Assembly (NCBI GenBank): GCA_013398955.1
Contig: VWPU01018811.1
Location: 62,001-126,000, forward strand
DNA length: 64,000 nt
Direction: 5' to 3'
DNA from: Callaeas wilsoni
Taxonomy: Eukaryota > Chordata > Aves > Passeriformes > Callaeidae
Under the pieces are notes generated by a model. It worked only from the letters and a program-made list of their open reading frames with translations. It had not been told where the DNA came from and did no database searches. Positions 36,419-50,554 of the stretch are shown here, piece after piece. Made by a program: the position numbers and the translations under genes. Every line of letters starts with the position of its first letter. Position 1 is the first letter of the stretch.

Positions 36419-39400
36419 AAAGCTAGCAGCTGGCCAACTTTGAATTTCTTGTTCATCATTTCCTACTTGTTCCTCAGTATGTAAATATTCTCTCCAAGCT
36501 GTTTTTGTGCTATAGGTGCTCATACATGGTGATTTATGCTTCTCATCTAGTAGCATGTATTGTATTAACCCTGGAAAAGCAACTTTTTATTAGTTTATAG
36601 CCCCATACATATTTTGAGTGTAGGAGGATGATAGCATAGTTTATTATATTACAGGAAAAAAAGTATTTCCACTCAAAATTGCTGCTTTTCTCTCAAAGCA
36701 GTCTATGAAGTATAAAGCAAGATGTTAATGTCATTTAGTAGTAGTGAATCAGAAGTCAAGAACACTCCAAGACACCATTTCTTCACAATACAATAATACT
36801 TCTTTTTCTCTCTTATTGTCAACAGGACATACCTTTATACATCCTAATACAGTCAAAGATTAGGAAGAAAATTACATTGGCACTTATTTCCTTTCATAGT
36901 GTGACAATATTATATTGTTGTTTTTAAGACAGATATCAAGATTGTACTTCAAGTTGTTACTCAGAGAAGTTACCTGATAGAGCTTGTGTGTAATGACATC
37001 CCAAAATATCAGAAACTTCTGAGAAATATTTAAAATTCTTGCTTCTCTGCAAAAAATTTACAGCTTTTCTCCCCAAGAAGAATATTAACAGAAAGAAAGA
37101 GAAATATTCTAAAACTATATGAAATTAAGTCACATACTTGTCTTCCCACTAGTGTTGTACTCCTCTGCTTTAAAATACATACCAGATTACGGTACTTGTG
37201 TTGCGTTTTATTTTTAAAGCTTTTGAATGCTTTGATACTGAACAAGTGAAGTAAGAAAATCAAGAATAATTTTTAAGAGCACTGTTAAATTTCAGTAACA
37301 GCTGTCTGCTAAAATACCATGTGTAAACAACAGCAGAAGCGCAGTAGCAGTTGACCAGATTTTTCTTACCTGCAATTACGAATCTGCTTCTGTCAACTAA
37401 AAATATATCTCTGTACAGATAACCATTCCTACAAAGCACGAGACTCTTCCAGATTGTGTGGCTATCCACTCTGCATATCAAATACTGATTCTTCCTCTTG
37501 TGAATAAAATGTACAGATATGAAGACTTTTAACTTCAAAGCCTTATTTCTGTTCTACTTATCGTAACTTCTTTTTCATTTCATTTGTTTTCACTGAGATG
37601 TTTTATTATCTCTGCCACACATGTGCAGTTCTCACATTAAACAGTGTGGGAGGATATTTATGTCCAGTGTCAAACATGAAAAATATGTCATACTTCCTTG
37701 CAGTGATAATGTTTGCTTAAAACTTTTTATGCTTCCCAGCAATGACATTACAGATCAGGCAAAGTTTGTGTTTAGATCTGGAACACTGTTTTATATGCCA
37801 GGAGCAGAATTACTTTAATCTTTCAAACTGTTTGTGACAGACATAACTGTTTTCATCACTCAAAGATCGTCATATTTAAACAGATGAAAGAGTGATTTAC
37901 ATAAATTGGCATGAGTTTGCAAAGCGCTGAACCTTATTGCTGTGGTACTCTGAGATTGTATGGTTAGACAATAGCCTCAGTCCATAAGACACCAAATAAA
38001 TTGTCCTGGAATGTGATTGCATCCATATGCCTCCTAAGTAATGCAATATTGACAATGAACTGATTGAAAGAACAAGAATTTGCTCTGAAATGAATATTTT
38101 CTCCTACACTACCAGAAGAATTATCAACATCAAAGTCCTGAAAATTACAGGTGTTAATTACAGCTATGACTTTTCAGGAAACTTTCAATTTATTATTTTT
38201 GAAACAGATATACAATAAATTACTATAACCAGTTTCACTGTATCATGACTTACTATAGAAATTGGAAGGTTACACTCTATTATAATGTGTATTATGAATG
38301 TAATTTAGAAGAACTGGTAATTGAAAATGCAGTGTCATCTCCTCTTAGAAAACAAGGAGGCAATCTCCTATAGAAAACAGTTCCTCCAAACTTCCTTTCA
38401 ATTTGATTATGTTGTACTGAATTACCATGACTGTTACAAAGTCACTGGTATGTCATTATAGAGAAGGATGTCCTATTAATAGCAGCTAAGTGACATAATG
38501 AATGTTAGTGTTAATACCCTTTATTTAATACAAAACTATTGTGTATATGATAGTTATAAAATCTATTCCTAGAATTACTGATGCCTTTAGTATACCCACT
38601 ATCAGCTATCTGGTGTTCAACATCCTCTTTAAATTCTCATTGTCACCTCTATTTTCTGTTAAATTCCACTGGATTTCTTCCGTCTTCTATATCATAGACT
38701 TAGATGTAAACAGAACTGTAGGTTATGTATGTTGGCTTTTCACAGGGATCCTATTTTCTTTTAGTCCAGCTGCTTTTTTAAACTATATTGGGAATTTCCT
38801 GCATGATTTCCTATTTATCTTTTATATTTTTTTCTTTTTGTTTCTTCATGTTCTGATATTCAAAGTCAGTGAACCAATAGAATTTAAATCTGTGTCAAAG
38901 CTTCATTGCAGGAAATAAAGATGCTCACTGATTCATTACTTTAGATTATATAACCCATGAGCAGTTGTTTACATATGTGGAAGATGCCACTCCAAGGAAA
39001 GAGCAGAGTCAGGAGCTGGAATGGATTGGATAGAAGAGATTCATGCACTTAAATAATGAAAGGCCCAAACACACTTGGTCTCAAGAGACCCCAGTACCTA
39101 ACCTCACACTGGTCACTCTCACCTTATGTTTGTTTCCTGTGCTCTATAATTTCACACCATTAAGCCTGGAAGTACCCTTCAGTGCACCATATAATACAAA
39201 CTGATCATGACAATAGCATGCTTAGTGGAATCTCTCTGTAGACTTTTGTAATTTTCTTATGTTAATATTTTATCTCAATTATTTTTTGGACTGTGCAAGC
39301 ACATGAATATCCTGTTTTAATGCTTTTGAGCATGATTGATAAAAATACTAGGTGCTGAGAACTTCATCAAGAAATTGAAGCTCTCTGGGTTAGATTTTCT

Positions 39401-40410
39401 TACGGTGTGAACTCTGATTTCCTTTTTAAGTAATAAGAACAGGTGAAACCTGCAGTCTTGTTGAACAGGATGTAGCAGGACCATTGTTTTGAGAACAAAA
39501 AAAACAATCACAATGTTCATAGGGAAGTTATGAGAAATTTCAAGCTAGTTAAAGGACAAAGCAGCAGGTTGCAACTAAGATCTCAAAATTGAGGAATGAT
39601 AGAGTAAAACCATATGGATAATACAGCGTTGTGAGATTACAGCTGTGATTAAAGACAGACTTCTCCTAAATGTAAAAAAAAAGTCTGATTTCAGGTCATC
39701 GTTCAACCTTTCCTGCAACTTCTCTGATACCTTTGTGCCTAAATACTTCAGATGCCCGGGCAAGATATTTAAAAATTTCTCTTTGTCCTGTGAAGAGCCT
39801 TTACCATGCTGATTTTGAACACCTTGACTGAGTTGGAGAACTCAGAAATTTTATTTCTCTTAAGAGATGTATGTATGAAATTTATTGGAACAGTACTTTT
39901 TTCATTGCATGTAAATCAAGTAAAACTTTCTAGCATCAGAATTTTTCGGCTATCTAAATGTTGTCCCAAGGCAACCATTTTGAAAGTGTCAAAAAGTATT
40001 TTTAAAGTACTTCAGCTTCTGAACAGCGTGTTTTAGGATATAACTGTTTGTACAAAGCATGTGTACAAAGTCTTTCATCTTGGGAATGCCTTACAGTCTG
40101 AAAGTTCCCTCCACAAAGCGTTGCCATCTCTGGACTAGAAAGTGGTTATTACAGAGGTTCCTGGTGCCCTAGGACAGGCAGGGATACCTGACTAGACCCA
40201 ACAGTGTATCTTCTGTGGCCAGGCAGAAATCTTCAAACATTTAAGAATATAATGCTGGAAGGAAAGACTACTCTATAAATTGTGTTTGGTTTGATTATCT
40301 ATGGTGTTATCAGTACAGTTTATCAGTAAATGTTTACAGCATGTTTCCTTAACTTCAATTTTACACAAAGAGCTTCACCCACCTTTGACTTGAAATGGAA
40401 TTGGATAGGG

Positions 40411-40458
40411 TATATATATATGTGTGTATATATATGTGTATATATATATGTGTGTGTT
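40411..40458. repeat. (TA)n/(TG)n microsatellite
   Basis: Interspersed TATATA and TGTGTG blocks, about 48 bases. Confidence 0.93.
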
Positions 40459-43039
40459 AAAGATTATTAAGCTTTACACATCAGGAATTCTTTCCTTACA
40501 CGAAATTGGGCAGTTGCTAGGACAGAGAATCTTCAGGTTTAGTTAGGAGAGCTGGTTCTATGATGTCTGTTTGAAATAATGGTAGGGGAACTTTGACTGT
40601 TCTTCCGTTTAACTTCCAGTCATTTTTCATTGTGATGTAATTTGATACTGGTTTTGGGTTTTTGTGAATGAAGTAAATCTTCTCATGATTTAAAATTTCT
40701 TTCCAAATTTAAACAATATTGCCAATAATTTTATGATATTGCTGAACATTTTTTTAAGTAAGTTGCCCTTTCAAATATTTGATGTATAGAATATTCTATG
40801 GTTATAGGTGCAGATGAACCAAATTCCAAAGTATATCATTACTTTTACCTGCATATGATTTTTTAACTTTTTGTATTTCAGTTTTTTAAGTTAAGATTCA
40901 AGACTTTCTTGTTCTAATAGAGAAAAAACAAAGAGGAATTAAACTCAATATGACTGTTTTATTACAGGATAGTGAATTTAGCTGCAAATTATTTATGTTA
41001 ATTATCTTTCTCAGAAATAGTTTTTGTGGGGTTTAATAGACAATATCAAATCAAAATGGTAGTCAAAACTTTTAAGCATGACTACAATTATATTTAACTC
41101 TTCTACTAATGGGAAAGTTGGTATTGTCTTTTGCACAGATCTACTGTTATTATTGAGTAAAAGCCCTTTCCAAGAGACAGGAGATATCTCATAAACACTA
41201 AGGTAATAATAAAGGCCTAGAGGTACAGCAAGCAGAAAGTCTGCAGCAATGTGCTGAGCTGGTGCACTCACATTCCCTGGTCTTGTTGTCTAATACTCAT
41301 ATCCTCTTCTAGCCTTTTATATGAGGATAAACTCATATACACTGCAGGGAAAAAATTCCAGATACTCCCAGCACAGAGTTCAGCAGAAAATGACCAAGCT
41401 GTAAAACACCAAAATAGATCAGGTAGATGCAGTAATAACTCTTCTTACTTTCTCAGTCTTAAATTAAGCTACCATGAGGGTTTTGGGGTTTTTTTTGTAT
41501 ACACTCTCATTTCTCTCATCATGGTTGTATCTGAGTGCTTTCAAGGAATGAATTAAACGACCTGACAAATGTGCCACACATGCTTTACTTTTCCAAAGAT
41601 CCTTCCCTCTTAAGGGGAATAGTAGGTTTGTAGTTTTTTATTTAGAAATTGAGAGATCCTATTTTCTAATATATTCATCTATGTGTTTATCACAAAGAAG
41701 ACAAGCTCAGAAAAATATCAATGCCTTGTATTTGAATGCAGTTCGTTGTTTCTTGTAGAAACATCATTAAAAAGAATCCTAACAACATACTTTTTAATGT
41801 TAGTATCCTGTAGTTTATTTGTGGTAAGAAGGAGAAATACTCCAGGTCCAAGTTTGCCTCTTTTTTACATTTTATTTCAAGTTACAGGCTTTTCAAACTA
41901 GTAGCTAGATAAATTTTCCTACATAAATTGAAGTTCTAGAAAATCTTTGAGTTAAAAACAAGAATTAATGCATTGGAAGTATGAAATAATTTGACAAATA
42001 TTTTTTATTTTGTAGAGGAAACTATACAACATTTTTGTTTGAGAAAGTGTTGAACCTTATAAGTATTTTCAACTATTTGTCATAACTATTTGTTTAGAAT
42101 TTATGTAGTCCAACAGAAGGGATTTTTCTATTGTTGTTTTCTTTAATTAAAAGTAGTAAGACAAGCATGCCTTTTTATAAAAGCATATGTGATTTTTGAG
42201 CAATATATTTTCTTTATTTTTGTTCTTGTTTAATTCTGCCTATTTAAACTTCATATTTCTCAAGTTGAATCTTAGGGTTTTACACTAAATATGAATCTTT
42301 ATAAACAGTACTGCTTAAAAATTTAGAATTTTATTGAAAGATTTTTACTTTCTTGCTTAATGCATACAATTTTTTTTCTTAAACAAGATCCTGCTAGATG
42401 TTCTTCAAATTCAGTTTTGATTCAGATGTTAAGAAGACTACATTGAACTTCAGAGGCCAAACTATATCAGATTTAGTGATATTAATAGATAAATGTGGGG
42501 AAGTTTGCTGTATATCTTTTTATAATTAGTCTATAGTTTCAGAAGACATTTTCCCAAAAAATGGTGTTTATTTGACACATTTCACATCACTAAAATGCAG
42601 TTACAGATGTTAAAAAAATAGGTAAAATCTACCTTAATATTTCACCTTGCTTTTAAATGTGAATCTCCAATATCAATACTTAGATTTAATTTGATTTTCA
42701 TTTTTATTTTATTTACCCTTAAATATGAGTAGCTGTGTATTTGAAAATCCATACTGTCTATATGGCTGAACAAAAAGGGAAAGGTGACTGTCATTCTTCC
42801 AAGCAACACATTTTTAGAAGATCAGAATGATTAAATTCATTCTCAATAATGTAGTTTTTCTGTTCATGCTTTTTATTGACAGCCTTTGTTTCTTAAAGAA
42901 ACTTCATTGCTATTTTTCTGTTTAAAGAGAAAAATAGCAAAGAAACAGATGTGTCCCATATAAAATATGCAATAAATCTTGTCTCACAAATTCTTTGCTC
43001 TGAACTTTCTGACAGAAACTGTCAAATACCCACTTTAAT

Positions 43040-43560
43040 TCTAGTATAAAATGTTCACTTTGTGTCATGGCGCCAACCACCATATGCTGGAATAAAGTCA
43101 GTAACCAGCAATAAAAAAAGGCAACATACGCACCTTTGAAACAGTACAAGCAATCAACAGTGAGAAAGGTCTATATAAATCTATGGAGAATTAATCTCAG
43201 GTTTGCCACTATCCTGCTGTGCATTTACAATGAGACTTTGCTCCCGACCACCAGAAGTGGCTAGCTTTGCAGGAGGAGTGTATCCTAATGAGGGGAAAAT
43301 GGAGGGAAAACAAAGCAGCAGCTTTCAACCCCCCACCCCCAACGTTTGGATCCCCTAGAAGAGCATGTCCTAGTGTGTTCAAACCTGTGGGGCCACTGCA
43401 CATCGCGCGTTGCTGTGCTTTGGCTGATCATGTGAAACCAATCTTGACTGAGCTCAATCAGCAGAAATAACTCTGAGCTTCATAAATCATTGTTATCATT
43501 CCACAGGAGGAGGCATTGCTATGGATTTTTTCTCCTCAGACTTCTCAGGCCGAAAATTTC
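43040..43560. promoter_or_regulatory. candidate intronic cis-regulatory module
   Basis: A denser, less AT-biased island in an otherwise AT-rich intron. Visible motifs include a GLI-like gaccaccag at 43246-43254 (seven of nine to GACCACCCA), ggcgccaa near 43070, an E-box catatg at 43081-43086 and a TCF-like cctttgaa near 43132. A CpG-rich catcgcgcgt occupies 43401-43410, and a HOX/SOX-like cluster cataaatcattgttatc occupies 43481-43497. In mammals, limb enhancers of GREM1 lie in FMN1 introns, so this is a reasonable candidate. It is inference only: short motifs occur by chance and no conservation data were available. The limits are arbitrary. Confidence 0.3.
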
Positions 43561-46500
43561 ACAAAGCTTTTCTGAAATTAGTTTAATTATATTTGTATAA
43601 TTATTCATTCTTTACCCACCAGATTAGTGACTGGTTCACCATCAAATTAATTTTTTCTTCAATAGTTTTTTTTTCTTTTTGAGATGACTTCCTGCTTCTT
43701 ATTGGCTTTCAATAATCATTCAACTATTTGAAAACATTGTTCTTGGTATAAGAACGAGCCAATCTTTAAAATTTTTACTTCTGCTTACAAAAAGAGATTG
43801 TAGTTACAGATAATCTGGATAGTTAGTTTTCCCAGATGCAGAAGAGATTGGATTTAACCTTGTTCTGTTTGAAAGGATTAGAACTAATTTTTCAGTTCCG
43901 TAAACTGTTTAGATACATTTAGTAAGAGATTAATCTTGCAATTAAAACACAACATTATAAGAGTTTATTAGAAAGAAAGTAGAATTAGAATATGTATCTC
44001 TCTACTGTTTAAATTCTAACACGCTGTAAAAAATATTTATTATCTGGAACACCAAGTGTTGGAGAATAAGGGATTAATGTCTTGGTTACATTTTAACAGA
44101 ATGGAGTTTCAAATAATTTAACTGAATAAATAAAATTGAAAAATGTAATGCTAACTCTTGTTTTGTAATTAATGCCTCTGGAATACAGGAAAATAATACT
44201 AATGTTAGTCGTAGTTTTAATGAAATAATTACCCTTTTGTATGGAAACTAATTTTCTTTTAGTTTAAAAATCTTTCACAAAATACAACAGAAGCATCATA
44301 CTAAGAAACATACATTTTAAGAAATAGAGAAGTTTATGAAAATAAGTAGAACTTTTTTTTCTTCATAGTTAGTTTTAATGTTCTGGTAAAATGACCTTCA
44401 ACACTTTGTTCTGGCACATTTATAGACAGCATTATCACTTTTAAAAGAAAACATAATTTCCTAGGTTTTTTATTACCTATGATAATAAACACTTTCTTGA
44501 ATGTGTTGCTTGAGCATGTTCTGCTGGTGTTGTGTGTCTCTCTGTGTGTGCAAGTGTCTGTAATTTGTTATGTTTTTGTAACATTAAAAATACTGAATCT
44601 AATATTTAACAGTTTCTATTTGGCAAACATTTATTATTTCTTGACACATACCTAAGATACAGGTTGACAACTTATATTCCTGAGAACTCATGGGATACTT
44701 GTTTGTTAAGCAGCTTTCCAAGACTGCACAGAGACTCTTTGTACTGTAGGAACATTTGTACATTTTCATCATTGGACGTGGGTTTCTTAGTTAAAAACAA
44801 CTTTTGTACCGCTGCAGAGGAAAATAGACTTGTGAGAACTGTTTCAGGGAAGGGTGATTAAGACCTCATGGCAGCAAGTGTTCTGAAGATTGTTTTGAAA
44901 GGATTTAAGATGTCTATACCAGTATTTAAACTGTCTAAAAAAAATGGCATAGCCAAATTCCGTGTTAAAAATGTGATATATTTTAATTTAAAGAAGAGAT
45001 AAAAGAAACAAGGCTTATATGATCACACTGCTTATTGGTTATTCCCCTGCCAATAATTTTTAATGCACTGTCCAATTTTGACCAAATGTGACAGGGTTAG
45101 ACATTCTGAGGTATTAAGCTCTTAAAATCTCAATAAAAATATGTGGCTAAATAGACAAGAGTGACCCTATTAGCCTTCCAGGGAGAGAAAGGCTGTATCA
45201 TGAACTCACCCCTTAATTAAACATTAATGAATCCATCTGGGAACTAACTAAAGTACAGACCCACAGCAGACCCAAGTTTCATTGATTCCATTCTCCCAGA
45301 CTCTGTTGTTTAATTGACAGCATAGAAGAAAAATCTCTTCATGGGCATGGGATTGTTTCATTTGGGGATTTTTTGCATTGTAATATGCTGTAATAGAAAA
45401 CTATATTAGTCATACAATCAAATACTTACACAGAATTTCCAGGCTTTCTGTTGAATTCCCTGAGTTCATAAAGCCTAGCAATTAGAAGGTAGTAACTAGC
45501 TAAAAACAGTTTATCAAGTAATACATATTAGAAAATTATTTCCTGGGAAGCTGTGTATGAAACATATAAGTTTTTTCTCAATTTCTGAAACACAAAATTT
45601 TTATAAGACAAAAAGGCTCCAGCATGAGCATGATGGACTGTAGCCATGTGAAATAATTTGCACTCGTATGTTTTTTTTCAAATTTGAAATTTAATACAGT
45701 ACAACAACAAAAAAACCTAGAAAATGTTTTACACTGGATGTATTCTCTCATGTTTGCTATGTTTATATATGAAATCAACTAAGTAATAAGAATTATATTG
45801 TTTAGAACTAAATTTAAAGTAATACTATTTCTCAAAATACAGGGTTATACTAAAAAGTAGCTCAATATAATAATTTAGAAGTAGGAGAAAATTCAGGTTT
45901 TATGTATAGCTCTAGACAGATAGATGTTTCTTGGGAATATCTCTTCCTAGATCAGGATACATGACTCCTCTAGAATTTTTGAAACATCAAAATTTGTGAA
46001 AAATTTGAAGACTATTGAGAAAACTTAGTAATTAAAAGTATAAATATCTCAAACTGCAAAATTCATTTTTACTGTGAATACCTAGGTTTTTTATACCCTC
46101 TGCTGCTATATTCTTTATTATACAATATGTTTTCAAAAAGTAAAAGAGTTCTAAAATTAGATTCAGTCTGGATGAAATGAAAAACTTCATCCTAGTAGCA
46201 TATGACACTAAATTAGAAATTGAATTTCCATGTCTTTAACAATTTCAAAGCCCCAGTTTTCATACTGAGCACTAGACTCACTCGTGTTAGTTAAATCATG
46301 TTTTTAAAAAACAATATTTTCCCGTTTGATAATGGGGGGGAAAAAAAAAGAAAATTAAGACAATCCATTTTCTGATTCTACATTCTTTTGCACTCATATG
46401 TGGATTCTTGTGAGTACTTGTTTATTTGCACTTGACATTTGTTAATATGTTTAAAAGATGCTATTAATTTTATTTCCATTCCTTTAAAAATCACATTTCA

Positions 46501-46936
46501 AGAAAGCAGATTCTGGCAGTGTCAGGTATTGAAATATAATTTCACATGTTATGTAGTATAAATTTATTTATAACATTTGTAATGTATTCTATTCATGGCC
46601 TATTATGTAGAGCCCAGTCTTTTGCTAGACAGTGAGATTACACTAAGAATAAAAAGATTAAATAGTTGTTGATGATACTTATGAACACTTTTATGAATTG
46701 TTAGCTACATGCTGTTGGCTTTGCTATCATCAGCTAAAACGATAAAGCTTCATACTGCCTTGAAAACTAGAGATTGTTTAACATGCTGAATCAAGTTGTT
46801 TGACACCTTGACTATAATAAAAAAAAATCTATAGTCTCGATTATTACGTATATAAAAAGCCCAAATCATCCAATTTGTCTAAATCTCAGGATCCATCTCT
46901 GTGGCTATATGGTTAGTCTGTATGGCTGTGTGCTTT

Positions 46937-47460
46937 TGTACTGGGTCCGGCTGGGATGAAGTTAATATTCTTCATAGCGCCTGGTATGAGGATTTCGGAT
47001 TTGTGGCTGGCAAATGTTGATAGCACAGTGTTGATAGCACAGGAGTGTTTTGGCTGTTGTTGAGCTGCACTTGCCCATTGTCAGGACTTTCTCTTTGTCT
47101 CACCCTGTCCCCTCAGCAATGGGACAGGGTGGGCAGGAATTCGAAGGGGTCACAACCTGGATAGCTGACTCAAACTTAGCATTCCATGCATGTAATGTCA
47201 TGCTCAGCAATGAAGAAGGAGAGGAAAAGATTTTGGGAGAGGTAGTATTGCTCCAAAAATGGCTAGGCATCACTCTGCCCTTGCATCACTGCTGTTTTTT
47301 CTTCCCCTTTTCTTCATGTATTGAACTGTGTTTATCTTGACCCATAAGGTTTTCTCACTTTTGCTCTTCCTATTCTCTCCTCTGTCCGACTGAGGGGGAA
47401 GGGGGGAAAGTGAGTGAGTGCTTGTGGGGTGCATAGCTACTAGCCACAGTTAACTCAGGA
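46937..47460 (+). mobile_element. solo LTR of the same endogenous-retrovirus family, sense
   Basis: About 524 bases starting tgtactgggtccggctggga and continuing gttaatattcttcatagc, then gtgttgatagcacaggagtg, ttgcccattgtcaggacttt, atgtaatgtcatgctcag, gaactgtgtttatcttgacc and aaggttttctcacttttgct. It reads as the reverse complement of the split LTR at 31732-32908, so both belong to one family. The segment after atgctcag, where family members normally carry a TATA-like box, is altered. No internal viral sequence is present. The ORF at 47050-47340 is chance coding within the LTR. The 3' limit is approximate. Confidence 0.82.
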
Positions 47461-48357
47461 TGATTCTAAAATATCAACCCTTCGAAAAGGGTTTAGATTG
47501 CTCGTGATAGTTTTTGCAGCTCAAAGAAATGCTATGTGCATCCCTATGAAAAATTTGTTTTCCATACCACTACTGTTAGGCCAATATGGCTTGAGTCAAG
47601 GATTTCCTAAAAATTAAATCTATTCAAAAAATTTCAGTGATAACAGATCTATTGAAGAAGGCTTATTTCATCCTGCTCTAATCCTGCTGGTCACTGAACT
47701 ACTATAGTGTAGTATGCTAGTAGTTCGAACATGTCAAGAATTTTGTTCAGAAACAGAAAAACTGTGTAACTGTAGAGCTTTTGATGATCCTCTGTAGTCA
47801 TTTTGCCCACCTAGGACACCTTTGAGCTTTTTCTTCCACTCTCCAAAGTCCCTGATTAAATAGGGTTATTAAAAAGTTTCTCTTGCATGACAATTGTACT
47901 TGAGGGTGGAAATTAATCCACTTCTAGCCTGAGAGCCTTCTGGGCTCAACTTCTAATACCCATGTACTTTGGCAATGATAATATCTAAGAGATTTGGATC
48001 TCTGTTTTCAAATGGTGGTAAGTCTTCATGCTTTACAAAGACCAAGAAAATAAGGTCAATTGTTACTTGCTCTTTAACTTGATAATGTCATAGAATGTGA
48101 CTTTTCTCACTTTGGGAAAAGATAACCCAGCTGAACCTCTCTGGAGATATACTTTTCTTCCTCAGCCATTAAATCATGAGTTAGTATGTTTCTAGGATGG
48201 GGTTCATGTTTTGGCTACATTTCAACATGCCTACCTAAGAGGTTTTAGTTTTGGCTAATGAGGAAGGTGGGTTCCTGTGAGACTAGAAATGTCATAATAA
48301 CCTTTTGTCACTGTTTTAACAGTCTCTGTCCAGGCTTTCCAAGAGGAGTGTCAGTAG

Positions 48358-48430
48358 GGGGTTTGTTTTGGTTGGTTGGTTGGTTTTGTTGTTTAAGGTT
48401 GAGTTTTGGTTATTTGTTTGGTTTTTTTTT
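48358..48430. repeat. G/T-rich low-complexity tract
   Basis: Degenerate GGTT/GTTT units (ttggttggttggttggtttt and following), T/G only over most of its length. Confidence 0.8.
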
Positions 48431-50554
48431 TGTCTATGTCTTATCACAGGTTCTGTCTTAATCTTAGCTGTGGTGGATTGGAAGACATGAGTCAGAAAAG
48501 ACATATTTCCTTCCTTAAGGCAACAAAACAAAAAAATCAAATACCTTTTTTTAGGGTGATGTTTTTCCTACGCAGAAAAGACTGTAATTTACAAAGCAGT
48601 CTCTAAAAGTTCTTAAGGCATTTATTTTTGAATCATGGGAACTCAGCCTTGGAATATAAAATTCAGAGTTCTGATGTCTCCATCCTAACTGCTAGTTGTT
48701 ACAGTTTTCTTGTAATTTTGAAGATTGTCACTACTCCAAAATGCTTAGAAAATTTGTAAAAACTTTATGCATCAGATCTTTCAATTCTGAAAGTAGTAAG
48801 ATACTGAAATTATTTTTTTTAAAGCTGTAATGTGTCCAACTAGATCAGTACACTTATGTGGATTATCCTTCTTACATGCGTTCATATATTTAAGGTCAGA
48901 GAGAAATACCAGAAAATTTATCCAGTCAGACTCAATGAGTGTTAAGATTTTCACTGTAGGGGCAGAAGTAACTATGAGATCTTTGTGTAGTTGTGGCTAC
49001 ACAAAAATCTCACAGTGGCTTCTTTCCTTATCTCTTAGTGCATCATCATTCTCAGCTTGCCTCTGTTAGCTACTGACCGTCTCCAGTTTTCACTCTGCTG
49101 GTATCCAGTATTTTCTTCCCATTGTTCTTTAGAGATCTATTTCATAGTAGCCTGATGCATGAAGAGGTATTGGTTCTGTTGTAACTGGAAGCTGCTGTGC
49201 GTACATTAGACCTGTTAAAAATAAATATTTTCTGTTAATTTCTCATTTTCAATATAGTGTTTCACGTACTCTTCCATCCTCAACAAGTACAATATGTAAA
49301 AAAAAAATAAATTGGAGGATTTTTTTACCATTTCACTTTAATACTACTTCACTTTTTAAACTGTTAGAAGATAGTGAATCTTCATACTGATTTCTGCATT
49401 TCAATAAAAGGAAGTCATCACAAATATCTGATTCATAAGGCGAATTCATAGGATCATAGTCTATTTATTCTCCTATTCTTTGAGCTAGATATAGATAGCA
49501 AGGTGAGCAAGACTAGTAGCTGTTCTTCAGAGCCATGAGCTGTATTACAGATGACTTACAGCAAATTAGAAATGCATATTTTTAAACACCAGTTTTCCTT
49601 TCAAAGCTCTTGTCTGTAAAAAGACACAGAAATTCTTAATTGTTCCTGGCTTTTATATCTATATTCAAAGATGTTATATGACTAACATTGTCTGCTTCTT
49701 ATAGGACAGGATCTGATACTTTATTCAGGATATGGACTAATCCAAACAATAGAGCATATTAAGAACTTGCATTTAGAAGTGAGACCAGATGGCAAACTTT
49801 ACATATGACAGTTCCCTGTAGTTTTCAAAGCTGATCAAGCCTATTGACTCCAAGGCCAGACAGAAGGGTGTCTCCATATGAAATGCAGCTTATGGGAAGT
49901 AATTTTGAAGGACCTCGTTGTAATCTGTATACAGGTGATGTAGAACATCTACAGTTACATCATGAGAAGTTGGTGCAGTATGATTGGGTCACCAGATTGA
50001 AGCAGAAGAGGCTCAGGCCAATGTGTTTAAATCAGGAGAGATTTAAACTTTGAGTTAGATTTAATCTGAGGTGGACATCTCCAGCTCATGGTGTTCAAAG
50101 CTGTCTGAAGGCTTGAATGTTACTTTGGTCCTTTTGTCCCTGTTAAGTATGGGAGTGCATTTGCTGTCAAGCTTCCTGTTTAGTTTCCTCCTAATGGAAG
50201 TCAGTTTACAAGCACCAAGACTTACCTGCAAACCAAATCAATGCTCAATAAAAGAGGACAGTGAGGAAATTTGCTTCAAAAGCATCCTAATCCAAAAGCT
50301 CATGCTTTTGACACCGTATTTCAGTGTTCACTGCAGTCAGGTTTTCTCTGATACAAGAGAGTGATACCAGATGTCCATTTCAAAACAAACAAAATGTTCT
50401 GCATATAGTTGGGTTATAGAACACTTGCCACAGCAGGTTGTGGAAGTTAAAAGGCTTATAAAAGCTTGAACAAAGAATGAGCAAGTTCTTGAGAGAGAAT
50501 CCATTGAGAATTACATGACAATGACATTCAAAGCAGGAAACACTTTGTATGAAC

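Noticed and set aside
38541..38918. 125-residue hydrophobic ORF resembling a membrane protein
   Set aside because: Phe/Leu/Ile richness follows from T-rich DNA; no family motif and no upstream gene structure.
46937..47460. Possible complete endogenous retrovirus
   Set aside because: Only LTR sequence is present; no primer-binding site, gag, pol or env sequence follows, and no second LTR copy lies in the same orientation nearby.
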